Positions 46,462 to 58,900 of a stretch of DNA of 64,000 nucleotides are shown here, one piece after another. The position numbers and the translations under genes were made by a program. The stretch's first letter is position 1. Each line of letters starts with the position of its first letter. The stretch comes from Alectoria sarmentosa (lineage: Eukaryota; Ascomycota; Lecanoromycetes; Lecanorales; Parmeliaceae). The notes beneath the pieces are model-generated. The model was not told where the DNA came from and ran no database searches. It worked only from the letters and a program-made list of their open reading frames with translations. The DNA lies in contig WOGZ01000023.1 in the NCBI GenBank assembly GCA_009733775.1, forward strand, positions 62,001-126,000, given 5' to 3'.

Positions 46462-47609
46462 CTACTCCTCAAATCCTGCAAATTCATCCTCCTCATCCCC
46501 GCCTCCCATATCCTGATCTCCTTTTAATCGCTCATCCCCCAGTACCCCGCCCGCCCTCTCCCTTACAGCCTTCGTCCTTCCCTCTGTCCTCAACCTCTCA
46601 ACCGGTCTCATAACCTCAAACCCCTCCCAGCCCTCTGTCTCCACCAATCCATCAACCCACACATCAAGTACATGATACCTGATCCCGTCCGGCACCTTTC
46701 CGTCACTCACGCTCAACGCCCCGACGCCATCCTCACTCTTCCCTTCGTTAAAGCCATCCAGCAATTCCAAATACCCTGCTACTAAATCACCATTCCATGC
46801 GTGCTGTTGCAGGTACTTAAATGAGTGGGCAATATACTGTCGCAGCAGGTATAGATACTTGTCGAGGCGTAGCGAGGGGATTTGGGACCAATACTGGATT
46901 ATGGTTTTCCAGAAGGCGTGGATGAAGGGGAGGAAGAGGGTCGTGGGGAGCGGGAGGAGGAGGGAGGCGAGGGATTTGGAGAGGCGTTGTTGGGGAATGG
47001 GGCGGTCGGTGTGGAAGATACCTGTACGAGATTAGTACCCTAAATGGCGCTGGGGCTAGAAGAGGGGAGGACATACAGAAGAAGAGGCCTTTCCAGATCT
47101 TGAGGAGCTCAATCGTAGTGAAGGTACGGCCGGAGCAGAGGTAGGTCTGTAGTGAGGAGAGGGCTTTTTCACGGGTTGGGCGATCTATCGGGTGGTGCAG
47201 TCAGCGATCGAATCTCATGTCCTAGTATTTGTAGAGAGCTAGGAGGACGAAGATGGTACAAGACGATGTTGATTTCTAGCCGAGCGGCGTGAGGAAATTG
47301 CAGAAAGCATATATAGGTAGGCAAAACGGCATTCAAACTGTGTAATATGGCTTAATGTTACTAATCAATCTAATACAAGATATAGGACAGAGGATTCCAG
47401 TATGAAAACGTCAAAATCAAACATCTGTTCATATACAGAACATGGATATGAGAGCTCGTCATGCCTCAATTCACTTCAATGCTGGCATTTTGACCATTGG
47501 AGTGAGCTTAACCAAAGCAATTCAAACGAGGGTAGCAAAGCTGCGCAAGTAACGTACCATTTGCTGCCAGCTGTTTTACAAAAGATGTCTCTTGTATGGT
47601 TGGAGCCAT
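46462..47609 (-). CDS. RRP1: Nucleolar rRNA-processing protein RRP1/NOP52
   Basis: Exons 47558-47609, 47077-47184 and 46462-47021 give 239 aa. The protein reads FVKQLAAN-DRPTREKALSSL, LLKIWKGLFFCIFHTDRPIP, FIHAFWKTIIQYWSQIPSLR, LDKYLYLLRQYIAHSF, VPDGIRYHVLDVWVDGL and VMRPVERL, the landmarks of the Nop52/Rrp1 family, with an acidic end (GGDEEDEFAGFEE). Rrp1 is needed for processing of 27S pre-rRNA and assembly of the large ribosomal subunit in the nucleolus. The first intron is 373 nt, over five times the local norm; I looked for snoRNA boxes in it and found none convincing. The 52-nt first exon is supported by the exact family match across the junction (AAN|DRPTR). Confidence 0.88.
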
Positions 47610-48802
47610 GCTTTCTTTCCCAATTTTGAACACAATGAAAGTTGCAATAAGAACCGAATTTTGCTCACGATGATTGGAGAAGGAGACTTTGCTGTCCAAA
47701 TAAGCGTGGCACTACGGGCCGCTAGCCGGAAAATCTAACTTGCAGTGGTATCGCGCATTGGAAACGCTTCTGAGGTTAAGGGGATGGAAGAGCGCTGAGC
47801 ATAAGAATCGAAAAGGGATTAGGAACGAGCCTACGGGCTATGTACGACTCTTGGTCCGGCAGTTCAGTTTCAGAATTGAACAGTCGGGAGGTCATCTTGA
47901 GACGTCTTAAACAGGAAAATACTATGATTCGCTCTGCGGCAGCGAGGCTGAAAGCCTGCTATAAGAATCGGAAAAGAATTCGTGAGGCTGTACGCCGCAA
48001 CTCATTGTTGAGCGTCTTCGTTGTATAAACAACATTTTAGGGGGAGTGTTGAGATTTCCCATAGCAGAGATGTTTGCTCTGAGAATTGGAGGCTCGAGGC
48101 CCGTTGGCCACGGGTAATAGAAACCGGAAGTCTTTACGAAGATTGTATGAATTCTGCACGTATTCAATATTTCGCAAATTCGTTTCTTCAGATACCGACC
48201 TTCTATGACCAATATAAATGTCTGTAATGTCTACGGTCTGTTTTTTGAAAAGCCGAGGCTAACAGCTAAATGGTAATAAAATCGAGGGGATTTTTGAGAG
48301 AAGCGTATTACTCCTACCTGCAGTCATTATCGAGCTATCTTTTCGTAGAAGTAGATAATCAAGAATTGAAAAGTAATATAATAATGATAAACAATAGTCA
48401 CAGACAGGACTGGAAATTTTCGCTCAATTAAATGATACTTTAAGCGCGCAGTGCTGCTAGTTTTACAGCCTTTTAAAAGTAATATTAAACGATACGATTA
48501 ATTTTACTACTTTGCTAATAGGAATTCGAATTTAGTACGAAAATAGCAAAAGACTTTATATTTATATTCTATATTTAAAAAGCGGATAAATTTTAGCGCT
48601 ATCTTTATATTTTAAATATAAAATCAACGACCGCCTTAATTTGTTTTTTTCTCACTCAAATAATCTTGAATTTCTTTTTCCACAAATCATACACCTTCAA
48701 TCCTTTTGTTTCATATTTCGAGTTTAAATCCAGCTTCTTTGATTTAAATCTTGAAAGTATTGACAATCAAGAAAAATACGAAATTTGTGAATTCGTCACA
48801 TA
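47610..48802. other. Divergent intergenic stretch between RRP1 and the methyltransferase, partly AT-rich
   Basis: About 1.2 kb separates the starts of RRP1 (minus) and the DIM-5-type gene (plus). The right half is conspicuously AT-rich, listed separately. Frames at 47,840-48,230 (plus and minus) have no recognisable family. Both promoters must lie here. Confidence 0.5.
48241..48800. other. AT-rich patch, possibly a repeat-induced-mutation relic
   Basis: By hand count, lines 48,481-48,600 are only about 22-25% G+C, against roughly half in neighbouring genes. TA and TTA/TAA steps dominate (for example around 48,550-48,630), and no open frame of note survives. Such bias is what C-to-T mutation of a repeat (RIP) leaves in filamentous ascomycetes, but a naturally AT-rich promoter would look similar. 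No transposase or reverse-transcriptase motif is readable. Confidence 0.5.
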
Positions 48803-50800
48803 ATGACTTCAAACGACGTTGAGGTACGTTTATTTCATATAATTTAAATTAAATGCGACAGACATTCATTATAAGAAAATGAATTAAACTTGCATTCGAA
48901 ACTGTCAAGGTTGAACTTATTACGAATATAGTCGAGCTTTGATTAGAGAAGATTTCTTGCTAACAATTCCGACGTGTATGACAGATAGTTACTTGGAACA
49001 AGTCGCCATCTCTGCAGGTAATATAAACGCTCGTCACGTCCAATTTCAGTCTGTTAACACATGAGAAAATGCTTATTAAATCTTTTTAGGAGTCGATCAA
49101 TCTCACGCCACCACAATGGAGCGACTTTACCTCACACAAACCCTCACATTTCGCATCATTAACTCAACCATCAAGTGCAGAGAAAACTCCACGTTCTAAA
49201 CTTGAGATCAGGTATATTTAAAGCCTATATTGTCTTAGTGAGTTTGTCTGACAGCGCGTCTTGAAACCAGGACACGAGATTCAGATGTCACCCCACCTTC
49301 GCCCCTAAGCTTTCAACGACCACAAATCACCAGTTCACAGTCTTTACCTATTGCAGCACCACAGCCTTTGGTATCCTCGAAGACACTGCCACTTCCTGGG
49401 ACCCAGGCTTTCAGCCCTACAACGTCTAAAAAGCGCGACTTTGGTGAGATCATTGATCTTACTATTGAAGACGATGACTTTGAGCCGCCAAAATTCATTG
49501 AGCGCAAGAAGTCTAGGAGCTCCAGTCATTCCACTGAGGCTTCCATTGAGGCGAGGACTACGCAGCCAGGGCTTGTGAAAAAGGCTTCTTCAAAAACCGG
49601 TAATACACTCCCCTATCAACAATTCCAAAGCTGCATACAATATATTCCGAACTCAGCTGTAAATTTCATGTTTACAGGCTGTATATGTACCCTACAATGC
49701 TAAACCAACATTTATTACTTAGTTCTCAGACTCAAAACATCAAGGACAAAAGAGAAGAACCCACATTCGCACTTTTCAAAACCTGGACTTTCCTTTGGAA
49801 AATCGATTCCCGCGGTGATAGTACCGCCGCCGCAGCCATCACCTCAAGAACGTCGGCGTATCTTCATCGAGAATCTCTCGGTACTCGAAAATGTATCTGT
49901 CGTCAATACACTTGACGACACATCGCCTCCTCTCGATTTTCAATTTGTCGTCGAGAATGTATTCAGAGATGGAGTTCAACAAGTGTCCGAAGATTTTATG
50001 ATAGGATGCAAATGCCGCAAAGAAAACGGCCGCCACATGGGCTGCGAATATCTTTCCTGTGAGTGTCTCGACGAATTGGAAAATTCTGAAGGCAAAAAAC
50101 AATTCCCGTACTCACAGGCAAAATTCAATACTGCCTGTTTGAGGGATGCTTTCATCAAAGGAAGGAACCACATCTTCGAATGCAACAGCCGCTGCAATTG
50201 TGACAGTAACTGCAAAAATCGAGTGGTGCAACATGGAAGGATGGTTGGACTGGAGATCTTCAAGACGACAAACAGAGGCTGGGGTACGTCCTTGCGTTGC
50301 AAGTCAGCTGATACCTACTAACACGATAATCAGGACTTCGTTGTACACAGGACTTGAAGAAAGGCCAGTTCATCGACACTTACCGCGGCGAGATCATTAC
50401 CCACGATGAAGCAAATCGTCGTGGAGAGACACGTACACAGGACCAAGAGATCTACTTGATGGGCCTCGACAAGTGGACCGAGGAGAATGGAGGTTCGCAG
50501 TACGTGTGCGACGGCATGCATCTCGGGGGGCCAACTCGATTCATAAATCACTCGTGTGACCCCAACTGCGCGATCTACACTGTCTCCTACAATCACGCAG
50601 ACACCAATATCTACGACCTCGCCTTCTTCGCAACAGAGCCAATTTCAGCTGGGACAGAATTAACATTCAACTACATGGACGACGACAAAACGTACGTCAT
50701 CACAGAAGAGAAAGCCGATGAGATGCAGAGAGAGAACGGCTATCGTCCTACGAAATGTCGGTGCGGAAGTAAACACTGTCGCGGATATTTCTTCACTTGA
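48803..50800 (+). CDS. dim-5: Histone H3K9 methyltransferase (DIM-5/Clr4, KMT1 type)
   Basis: Six exons, 48803-48823, 48985-49017, 49090-49211, 49271-49599, 49723-50283 and 50334-50800, give about 510 aa. The N-terminal ~215 residues are disordered and, like DIM-5, lack a chromodomain; they carry a SUMO-interaction-like motif EIIDLTIEDDD near 118-128. The pre-SET domain (about 220-330) has the nine-cysteine zinc cluster: GCKC, GCEY, SCEC, FECN, RCNC, SNC. SET follows with RGWGLRCTQDLKKGQF, GEIITHDEANRR, RFINHSCDPNCAIY and ELTFNYMDDD, then post-SET CRCGSKHCRGYFF. All catalytic and zinc elements look intact. The enzyme methylates H3K9 to make heterochromatin, and in Neurospora it directs DNA methylation of RIP-mutated DNA. 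The first three small exons lie in AT-rich sequence and are the least certain part. Confidence 0.9.
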
Positions 50801-51259
50801 GGAATTGGGACAGTAGCATTAGTGGAAGGTATTCAGCTACTCAGCTTGGAAGCAGAAATTGTTCTCTGGCTGGCTGATATGTCCACACTTTGGGAGGACA
50901 AATCCAGCAGAGGGGCGCCAGCATTGAGCATCAGCATCTTGGCATGTGATTGGCGAAAGAACAAGTAAAGGCTTCTCTAGCTTTCATACAGGGTTTCATA
51001 TCTCGGTCAGTGACATGAAGTTCCACAAACCCTACGTCTCCTAAGCACCGTATCATGTACCAACAATGTAAGCTCTACGAGCCTTTTCTGGCATCTCCCC
51101 CCGAACGCCCACCCCAGGACGTACGTCAATTTTGCAAACAGCACCCTCTCATTTCATACAACTGGAGCCACATCGTCCTCCCTTCCACCAACATCTGTAA
51201 ACCTCAAGCCGCGCCGAACTTTTTTTTTTTTTTTTGGGATCCTAGTCCCTTCTAATTCC
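50801..51259. other. Intergenic with T16 run
   Basis: About 460 bp after the methyltransferase stop. A run of 16 T at 51,220-51,235 stands directly beyond the 3' end of the small minus-strand frame. Nothing coding seen. Confidence 0.5.
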
Positions 51260-51583
51260 TCATGAACACCCATCCAATATCTCCCAGATGCCCAAACACC
51301 CCATTGGCTCGCATGGTCTGGGCTCCAGCACCTTGGCCAAATCGCCCCTCTCTTCTCCATTGCCATCTGCCGCAGCGAGGGACGTCCGCCGCCTTCTCTG
51401 CAGGAGTATGCCGTTAAGGCTCTGGATGCTGCGAACGGAAGCTGGCGCGGAGGAGCGGATCGAGGAGCAGGAAGACCGTTGGGAGAGGGGTGATGGTGGT
51501 GGTGGTGGTGGGAGGAGGTGTCGTTGCGTTGGGGGGAGGGAGAAGGGCGAAATGGGCGAGGGGAGGATGAGGTCGAAGGACAT
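51260..51583 (-). CDS. Possible small conserved protein, 107 aa, unidentified
   Basis: A single-exon frame starts MSFDLILPSPISPF in good context (CAAAG before ATG) and ends MGCLGIWEILDGCS. Between are a Pro-rich segment, a Ser-rich segment with an RSIQSLNGILLQRRRRTSLA stretch, and DLAKVLEPRPCEPMG. The segment RRTSLA resembles a PKA phosphorylation site. The non-repetitive ending and start context make it look more like a real fungal small protein than the antisense frames over the same DNA, but I cannot name a family. The T16 run lies just past its stop on the minus strand (as A16). It could be a random frame in GC-skewed DNA. Confidence 0.38.
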   Translation of the reverse strand: MSFDLILPSPISPFSLPPTQRHLLPPPPPPSPLSQRSSCSSIRSSAPASVRSIQSLNGILLQRRRRTSLAAADGNGEERGDLAKVLEPRPCEPMGCLGIWEILDGCS

Positions 51584-52903
51584 CTTTGAGCTTGGGGATT
51601 CGCTGTGGTGGTGGTGGTGTTTGGCAAGGTGGACTCGGGTGGTAAGAGAGCGGATAGCGTTGCTTGAGGAAGCGTTGGGTGGAGATCAATTGTGTCAGAA
51701 GCAGAGATGCGGAGAGAGAGAGAGAGATAGGTAGAAGACCGCTTCTGACAAGACTTCAATCTGACAAGACTTCAAGATCAGCTGACAAAGAAAGAGAGTT
51801 GAGATGCCTACTTCCGAGTCTCACTCGAAGCGACTCAGCAAGCCGGACGAGCGTGTATGACAGACAGCAGCGATACAACAGTTGTAGAAGAAGAAGAAGA
51901 AGAAGCGAGGAAACGGCCATTCTATATCCAACCCATCATTCGCACCCGCCACAGCCAACGCATGCATGGCAATCCAACCTTCCAATCTCCCCTTCTTCTT
52001 AGGCTTCCATAGGCTTCACTCAGGCTGCGGGGGGCAGAGTACTAGTACGCGCACAGGAATCAACGACGGCCATTTGCATGTCCGGCCGTGCGGTCTTGGC
52101 CTTGACTCTCCTTCAACGCAAAGGTACTCTCACTTATTCTCCTTGGTCAAAATCAATGTTGATGCAGTACGAGCAAGGCTGCGCAGGAGATATCAGCCTC
52201 AGTTAGTTGTACAGTAAATCTGACGGCTATGTAGCAGTACTGTAATCTTGTTTGAGCTGACACGTTTTGTTGGCTGAGGCGGAGAGAGCGACGGGACACA
52301 GAGGGGGCCACCAAGGGGCTGAGCCAAGTTGGAACGTGAAAAGCAAAAAGGACTACTGCATTGCGATATTAAGTATTGACCCTGTCTCCATACGTCGTCC
52401 ATCGCAGTCTGGACTGCACAATCAAAAGACTGATCCGTGCTGGATAATGTCTACATGCTATCTCTACATCTTGTCGCCGCAGATACAGTAAGTATAATGT
52501 ACAAATAAATCCGTCTGACAAACAGTCAGACCCTCAATACGATCAAAAATAACAACATCTTCTCTGTTCATGCTTCATGGAACACCAAGTCAAAGCCGTG
52601 GTCGAGGATATATACCAACAAAGAACGAGCACCCAGGAGCCCAAGAGCGCATAGTAATGGTATATCCCCCTCTTTTTGCCACAAACACCGAGCCTCTCTG
52701 GAGCCTCCAACCCGCAATGAAGTAAAGGGAAAACCTCCGCTCACGAGGCTTATGCACAATGTATCCCCTCCTGCATGTCAAACACTCTACTCACACACCG
52801 ATCCTTTGCCTTCTCCTTTCTGCCATAAGATACTTGCCGTAACGTCGTCAATCATATTCTACTATCATGGCTCCGCTCCAAGTGGCGGATTTGTAGTCAC
52901 CCT
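51584..52903. other. Intergenic with purine and GAA repeats
   Basis: About 1.3 kb holding AGAG (51,713-51,727) and GAA (51,886-51,906) microsatellites. The rest shows no coding pattern. The right end is the 3' flank of CCH1. Confidence 0.5.
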
Positions 52904-55900
52904 TCAACTCCCCCTCCCTCTCGTATTAGTACGACTCGGAGCCGGCGCTCTCGTGCCAGTCCTCCTTGTCGTAAAGCTCCGCCTGATACTCTCACCCCAA
53001 GCGCTGTTATCGAAAGTATCGAGCACGTTCTGCCTCTCCACCGAACTGTTTGCTCTACTCCTTCCGGCCACCGGCGAACGATCGTCCCCTGCGCCATCGT
53101 AACCCCATTGAAACACGCCGTCTCCCGAAGGTGACGGCGAGTGTGCCAGACCTCTCTGCGGAGTAAGCGACGGACTAACATTGCTGCTATTATCTGATCG
53201 TGAGGGCGAGCCAGAGTCACCGCGATGTCGGAGACCACTGGCATCGAGCGAAGGACGGCCTCTTGGACTGCCTTGGGACATACTTGGGACTGGCCCGGGA
53301 GTGTCAGGGTCTTGCGGAGAGATGGCGTCCTGGTCGTCAACGAAGATCTCTGGCACAGCGAATTGTGGAATGTTGACCATACGGGCCGAATGACGGAAGT
53401 CGAGACGCGATCTGAACTGGCGAGACCAGAACATCATGTCAAAGAAGCCCTTGACGACACGACGGCGGACTTCCTCTTCGACTCGTTGTAGACGAGCACG
53501 CCGGCGAAGGTATTCCTCTAATCGTAAGGACTTGCTGTCCGATATGACATTATAATGGGCAAGAATCATAAGACAGGACGTAAAATTGATGCCACGATCG
53601 GGATTTGCCGAGACCATTATTTCCTGGAAGAATATCTCCATGCGGATCCGCCGACGTCTTATGTCAGCAACGTCGATCTTGCTGAGCTCGTGGTTCAGCT
53701 GAGCGAGGTCGACGCCGTGTATGACTCCTGGCGGAGGTGTTTCGTTGCCTCTTGTCTCAACAGCGCAGTTCTCAAGAATGCGGTGTACGGATTGTTCACT
53801 GCCGGCATAAATGCGCATCTCGAAAGCCCCGGAGAGTTCTCCGAGTAACCGAGGGAAGACATCCTTGGAAATCCAACCAGTGCCCTCTGGGTCGTAAGTC
53901 GCCCAAGCCTGTTTGAATCTCCGGAGCTCCTTCCTGTTGATCACAGCTAATCCACTGCTCCTTTGGTACACGTACGAGAAACTCTCGAAGATCAATGACA
54001 CGAACAAACTGACGAAGATGTACATGCTCAGGATGTTCCAAGAGATGAAGAGAGCCCGAGCCCACACGGCGCTGCCACAATCGCTTTCGTAGAACAAAGG
54101 GGAAGCGACGCAGTTGGGGTAGGTGATGGTCGCGAAATCTTCCATGATCTGATTCCAGCCCTCACCCATGCTGATTCTGAAGAGTAGGATAAGAGCTTTA
54201 GGGACATTGCGGAAATTTAGGTTTCCGTTCTCTGAGTTGCCGAATCTAGTGAGGCCCAAGGTCTGCGTGAGGGCAATGGCGTAAACCAGGAACAGCACAA
54301 ACCAAGTCGCCAGTAAATTTCCAATAGCAGACAAGGAAGCCGCCGCTGTCTTGAAGAGCTGGTCAAGCTGGTTGTTGCGAGGAATGAGCAGCAGGGCAAT
54401 TGATACCAAGAATAGCTTGTGGAGCTGACTGTAAGTCTGGTCGTTGTACTTGGAGAGGTCGAGGAGTGTCGTGATGACAGTACCGGTGATAGAGAGAATC
54501 GAGTACAGGTCCCAGGAGCTCCTCCTGAATCTTTTCCAAGTAAGTCCGACGACGCGTACAAGGACGTTAGCTATATACACAACCGTGAAGGTCAAGAATA
54601 TGTAGTCTAGCATGGTTAGATTGTATTCAATCAAATGTTCGATAAGTATATTACGTACCTCTCAAATGCTGCCACCACTTGGGCTCAGGGTAGAACTCCG
54701 TGACCAGCAAAATAAGGTGGAGAAACAGGATCGTGGTAAGCAACCTTTGCCACCTTCCATGCTTCTTGACAGCAATTCTATAGCACCAACCTCTGAATCC
54801 AGATTCCGACTTGCTTGATGGGCGCTTCGACGGTGAGATCTGCCGTAGGAGCTTTCGCAATTCCAGCCACGAGCGCTGATCGGCTGTCAAATATGCGACT
54901 CCTGTCTGCTCCGTGTAATTGCGCATAAAGACAGAGACAAACAAAGTCAGCACGAAGACGGCTCCCAAAAGATTGAAGGCAATGAAGAACACAGCATTGC
55001 CCTGGGAATTGTAATACTGGATTGCAGATACTTCACGACCGCCCGAAGACATTGCTGTCCACATTACATCTGTCCACCCCTCTTGGGACACGATTTGGAA
55101 CAGAATGCTGAGCGAGCTTCCGAAGTTGTCAAAGTTGTAGTATGGGTTTGCACTTTGTCTCGGTCCAAGCACATTCCAGTTGTAAGGAGTGCTATTGAAT
55201 TCGCCGACGCAGTCATCAAGCATGTTTATGTTCGTATCGTTACACAATCGCATCCGCCCATTGAAGAGGTTTAGGCCATAGATAGCAAAGGGGAAGAGCA
55301 AGCTGAGAGACACAAAAGCGGCCTAGATATCGTTTAGTCCTACTTTGGTTCAACGTAGGATCAATCTTCACTTACAGATATGACCTTCCAGATCCCTAAG
55401 ACGATCACGGAGTGGAACGTGTCTCTTGCGCTATCGCTCACATTTAGCAGCCTCAGAGCTCTGAGAGCTTTAAAGGCTCCTACGGCGCGCGAAACAGCGC
55501 CATCCGAGTAGAGTGAAGTGATGACATTTACCCAAAGCGTGACCAGGACAAGGCCGTCGATGAGACCCCAGGAGCCTCGGAAGTAAGCATTCGGCGTCCA
55601 AAAGAATCCATCGGCAATGACCTTGATGAGGGCTTCGAGAGTGAACACGCATGCAAACCCCATATCAGTCCAGACGAACCAGTTTTTTGAGGTATAGTGA
55701 CCAAGATTTAGGAAATACTCTCGTTGGTAAAGCGGGGTCGAAACGCAAGCCAGGAGAACCATGGCCACGATAGCAGCATAAATGAACGCCGAGAAGGCAT
55801 ACCAAACCAGTTTAACAGGATCGATGCCTTCAATACGCTGGCTGCCCCGACCAGGACCAACAATACCCTGACACAATCTTCGTATAGGGTTGCGTGGACC

Positions 55901-58900
55901 GAAGATGAAAAGAGATACGTTATATCTCGGGTGCCTTTGCAGATACTGACGCTGAGCTCGCTTTCTTTGTTCGGTAGCCGAGACGACCTCCCTTGCTCTA
56001 ATCCGTATATCTACCTCATCGCCTCTGGAGAACTGCAAGCGAGAGTAGAAAGGATTTGGCTCCTGATCACCGAACATCTTGAGGAGCCTACCCCACAGAA
56101 CCGAGAGCAGCCCGAGCTTGACATGCCCTACTGATCGGCCAGTGATCGGGTCATCTTCTTCGTGCAGCTCCTCCACAGGCTCCATATGCTCGTCGAGGAA
56201 CTCTCGAAACACGGCCTCCTGAAGCAGCATTTCCATCGTGGCAGGACCAAAGTCAAGAGGATCCTTGTGCCGACTTGCGTCTCGACCGAGCTTGAAGATA
56301 GTCGACAACGACAGGTTACCTTGGGACGATCCACCGAGTTCTTTCTGTTGGAGGAAAGTTTTGACCTGCTGTAAGCGCTTTTCGTCTTCTGAAACGTCGA
56401 AGTTCTCCTGGATGACTGCAATAAACATGTTCAATACGACAAAATTTGCCAAGATAAACCATGATATGAAGAAAAGGGCGCCTATCCAAGCTTGGTTCCA
56501 GACGAGCTCATACTGCGTTGAATTATACAGCAGTATGGTCCAGTTCTCACTCGAAAGGACTTGATACATGCCGATGAAGCCATTGTAGATGTCCGAGAAC
56601 GTTATGCGAATAACTGTGCCATTAATGTCGTTGGGAGGGAACTGTCCGCGAAAGATCTGAACAGCAAATATTGCGGTGAGGAAGGTTATGAGGAACACGA
56701 ACACGATCAAATTCAAGAGACCAGAGACATTGCCCAGAACCTTCTTAATAAGTTCGCGTGTGAGCGACACCGCGAGGACCACGCGATAGATTCGTATGAT
56801 TTGGAAAAAAGTAAGCCATTCATATGCCTCGCCCGAGTTGTGGATATAAGGAATTTGTATAACCGCGGTAATGATCGCGAGGGCCAGGTCGATCCAATTA
56901 CGTTGACTTTTATGGAAATTCCTCCAGTCAGCAATGAAGCGTAGAAGGATCTCAAACACTAAGACACAGGCTACGATCGTTTCTGTGTCGTCGATGAAAA
57001 GCTGACGACCTTGGCTCATATTGGAACTTCGAAGACACATCACGAAGAGGTCAAAAAGAATGATCACAATCCACAGCCAATATGTCATATCATAGGCACG
57101 CGTCAATGGACTCCGTCTTGAAATCTCTTCATCCTCTTCAATGAACTGGTCCTGCTCATTAACCGTGAATGCACTTGTTTTGCTTTCCTCCCGGATGACC
57201 TGAAAGGACGATGTTATGACAGCGACAAGCAAATTCATGAGCCACAGACTCATAACGACAATTCCAAAGGCGAAAAATAGAGCTCCGGCAAGGAAGTCGG
57301 TGTCAGTACAGTAATAGAGCAGATCCGAGAAAGTGTTCGCACTCATGACCACGAAGACCAGTTCTAGAGACTGGAATATGTTGTCAAAGCTGACCGTCCC
57401 ATTGTACGGACCTGTGCCTTCCACACAAAGCGAGTTCTGGGGGCAAAGGTAGCCTTTGTGCTTTCCGGTTCCGTTCTGCATGAGATCTGCTTTAAGCCAT
57501 GGCATCTTTGACCCGTTAGTAGGGCTAATATACCCTCCACAGAACTGAACTTGGTTGTTCGGATCATTCTGATTGTAACTGTTGTTGATACTGCTTAGAG
57601 ATTCGGGATTGAGGAGAACTTCGGTTGCGTTCGGATACCAGACGCAAGTGCGTTTGAGCGATGACTTGAAAGCCTGAACTCCAATGATAGCGAAAAGAAG
57701 CCAAAAGAAGCCGATGAGAAAAGCAACGTTGACCAGCATTGGCGCTGCTTTCTTCAGACTTCTCAAGATCACCTGGGACAATTTTAGTCAGTCTGGTTTA
57801 GCAGAATGTTTGAACACCGAAGACTTACCGAGGTACCACTAGTGAGCCCGAGAAGCCTTAGGATACGTAGACAACTCAGCATCCGGAATATAAAGAGGTG
57901 ACGGTTACCCTCGACCATCATCACAGAAAGGACAAACATGATCCAGAACGATACAACTGCCACAAAATCTAGACGGTTGAATCCGTGGCGGAGAAACGCT
58001 CGTCGAGCCAACCGAACCCTCTGCTGTTGACGTGAGTGGCCTGGGTGGTCGACGTGCAGTTGCGCTCCAGTAAACGAGCGGAGAATGGATGGCTGTTGTT
58101 CGGCTTCCCTTGCCCCGTCCCTTGTCGTCAAATGTTTTTGAGGAGCAAAGAAAGTCCGGACCCTGTCGCTGAGAGCCGCTCTAAAGCCCCGCGCGATGTC
58201 AAGAGTACTATACTCATCGGCATTCTTTATCAAACCAGAAACAATGATTCGTGCTATTATTTCTAGCGTGTAGATGGAAAAAAGGGCGAGCAGGGCGAAA
58301 TTGATCCATGATGCCTGCCACGCTTTTGGCTTCCCCGTCCCCGTATATTGGATAGGTTTCGCCGAGTCAATAGCCAAGAGTACAGTCTGAACGACAATGA
58401 GAATCAAGATCACAGGTTCGGTGGCTGGATGCACAAGCATCTCGCAGAGCTTCAGTCGGATCCAATTGTCCGGAGAAAATATCCCGAGAGATTTCCCTTT
58501 GAGCTGATTTGGCTGCTGCTTGAATGGCTCGTTCGTTGATACTAGTGGTTGAGCTTTCTCTGGCGGAGGACTTGATCTTTCATCATGAGCATAGTCTTGC
58601 ATAGCTGGTAAAGTTGGGGGTTCCTCCATCCGAGCCTCCCTGATCGAACGCTCTCGACGCAGGCTGTTTTCTATAGTATCTGGCTCATTGCTGAGATTGA
58701 CAACTCGTTGAGACGCTTTCCTCAAAATTGTTCCAGCTCTTGATAAAGGATTTGATGGTGATGATGGGCTTAGAGATTTCGTGCTCATGGTTGAAGCGGG
58801 TCTACCAATTCCAGCCTCCATGTGCGGCAAGTCATCACCGAGTCGAGAACTTGACCTGCTGTGGCCTGCGCTGGGAGGTGGTGCACGAAGGCCCGGTCCG

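Noticed and set aside
47185..47557. Box C/D snoRNA in the RRP1 intron
   Set aside because: One ATGACGA resembles box C, but no matching box D (CTGA) with terminal stem occurs except near the branch site.
47840..48227. Overlapping plus and minus frames beside the AT-rich patch, considered as a transposon remnant
   Set aside because: No transposase, integrase or reverse-transcriptase motif is readable and no terminal repeats are visible.
51154..51759. 201-codon minus-strand frame with poly-His and Pro runs
   Set aside because: It reads through microsatellites and the T16 run (poly-Lys); the 107-codon frame over the same DNA has a better start and end.
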